A DNA stretch of 64,000 bases, from assembly GCF_024124545.1 (NCBI RefSeq), contig NZ_JAMXSF010000014.1:93720-157719 (forward strand). Reading direction: 5' to 3'. The position numbers and the translations under genes are program-made. The notes beneath the pieces were generated by a model that was given only the letters and a program-made list of their open reading frames with translations, did no database searches and had not been told where the DNA came from. Shown in pieces: positions 63,996-64,000 of this stretch (positions are counted from its first letter, which is position 1; each line of letters starts with the position of its first letter). Source of the stretch: Pseudoalteromonas sp. XMcav2-N. Its GTDB lineage: Bacteria > Pseudomonadota > Gammaproteobacteria > Enterobacterales > Alteromonadaceae.

Positions 63996-64000
63996 ATGAA
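63996..64000 (+). CDS. Start of a ninth precursor gene, cut by the window edge
   Basis: The type B start region (CGGAGATAAAAA) and ATGAA are present, so the array continues beyond the window. Confidence 0.7.

Noticed and set aside
62867..64000. CRISPR or non-coding repeat
   Set aside because: Each unit has a ribosome binding site, an ATG, a conserved reading frame and a stop, and base changes are mostly silent.

Overview
The window looks like a chromosome segment of a marine gammaproteobacterium of the Alteromonadales, most likely Pseudoalteromonas or a close relative. This rests on protein character: GlmS, GlmU, MltD and ThpR of gammaproteobacterial type, many secreted and sensory proteins, and an S8 protease with PKD and chitin-binding tails. 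It is inference, because no rRNA or species marker is present.

Layout. 0-8 kb: a cut HD-GYP phosphodiesterase, a small secreted protein, a CadC/ToxR-like membrane regulator, a beta-propeller lipoprotein, a response regulator and a membrane coiled-coil protein. 7.7-16.8 kb: a large propeller/GAF sensor histidine kinase, an M1 aminopeptidase gene broken by an in-frame amber codon, and a secreted subtilase. 16.8-23.5 kb: small metabolic genes with HxlR and AraC regulators (metallo-beta-lactamase-fold, alpha/beta hydrolase, SDR, two SnoaL-like proteins). 23.9-28.0 kb: visibly AT-richer accessory genes (a LysR regulator, a secreted protein, two small XRE regulators, and a small Gly-rich peptide beside a membrane protein).

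28.4-34.0 kb: a compact, AT-rich six-gene operon against the 3' end of glmS. Its products are PfkB-like kinase; TIR fused to a TGT-like domain; OGG-type HhH glycosylase; QueC-like deazaguanine synthase; a small TIR protein starting Met-Gly-Gly-Ser; and a nucleotide-fold/TPR protein (DUF4071-like). QueC-like, TGT-like and OGG-like proteins are the hallmark ancillary set of type IV CBASS, but there is no CD-NTase here. The TIR proteins seem to take its place. This is the strongest candidate for an undescribed antiphage system, possibly one that attaches a deazaguanine to the N-terminus of the small TIR protein.

34.2-36.9 kb: glmS with its DeoR-family regulator and a TTTCG-rich operator, then 178-bp and 20-bp tandem repeats. 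37.7-52.7 kb: ordinary chromosomal genes (LytTR regulator, TonB-receptor-like protein, retropepsin-like protease, YbaK-type deacylase, MltD, GH24 lysozyme, AraC regulators, ThpR, serine hydrolase, S41-like protease).

52.8-64.0 kb: a lanthipeptide locus. LanB dehydratase, LanC cyclase, a C39-peptidase ABC exporter and an HlyD adaptor all lie on the minus strand. glmU separates them from a plus-strand tandem array of at least eight near-identical 35-38 residue precursor genes, with a ninth cut by the window edge. The array has two subtypes and one visible recombinant copy.
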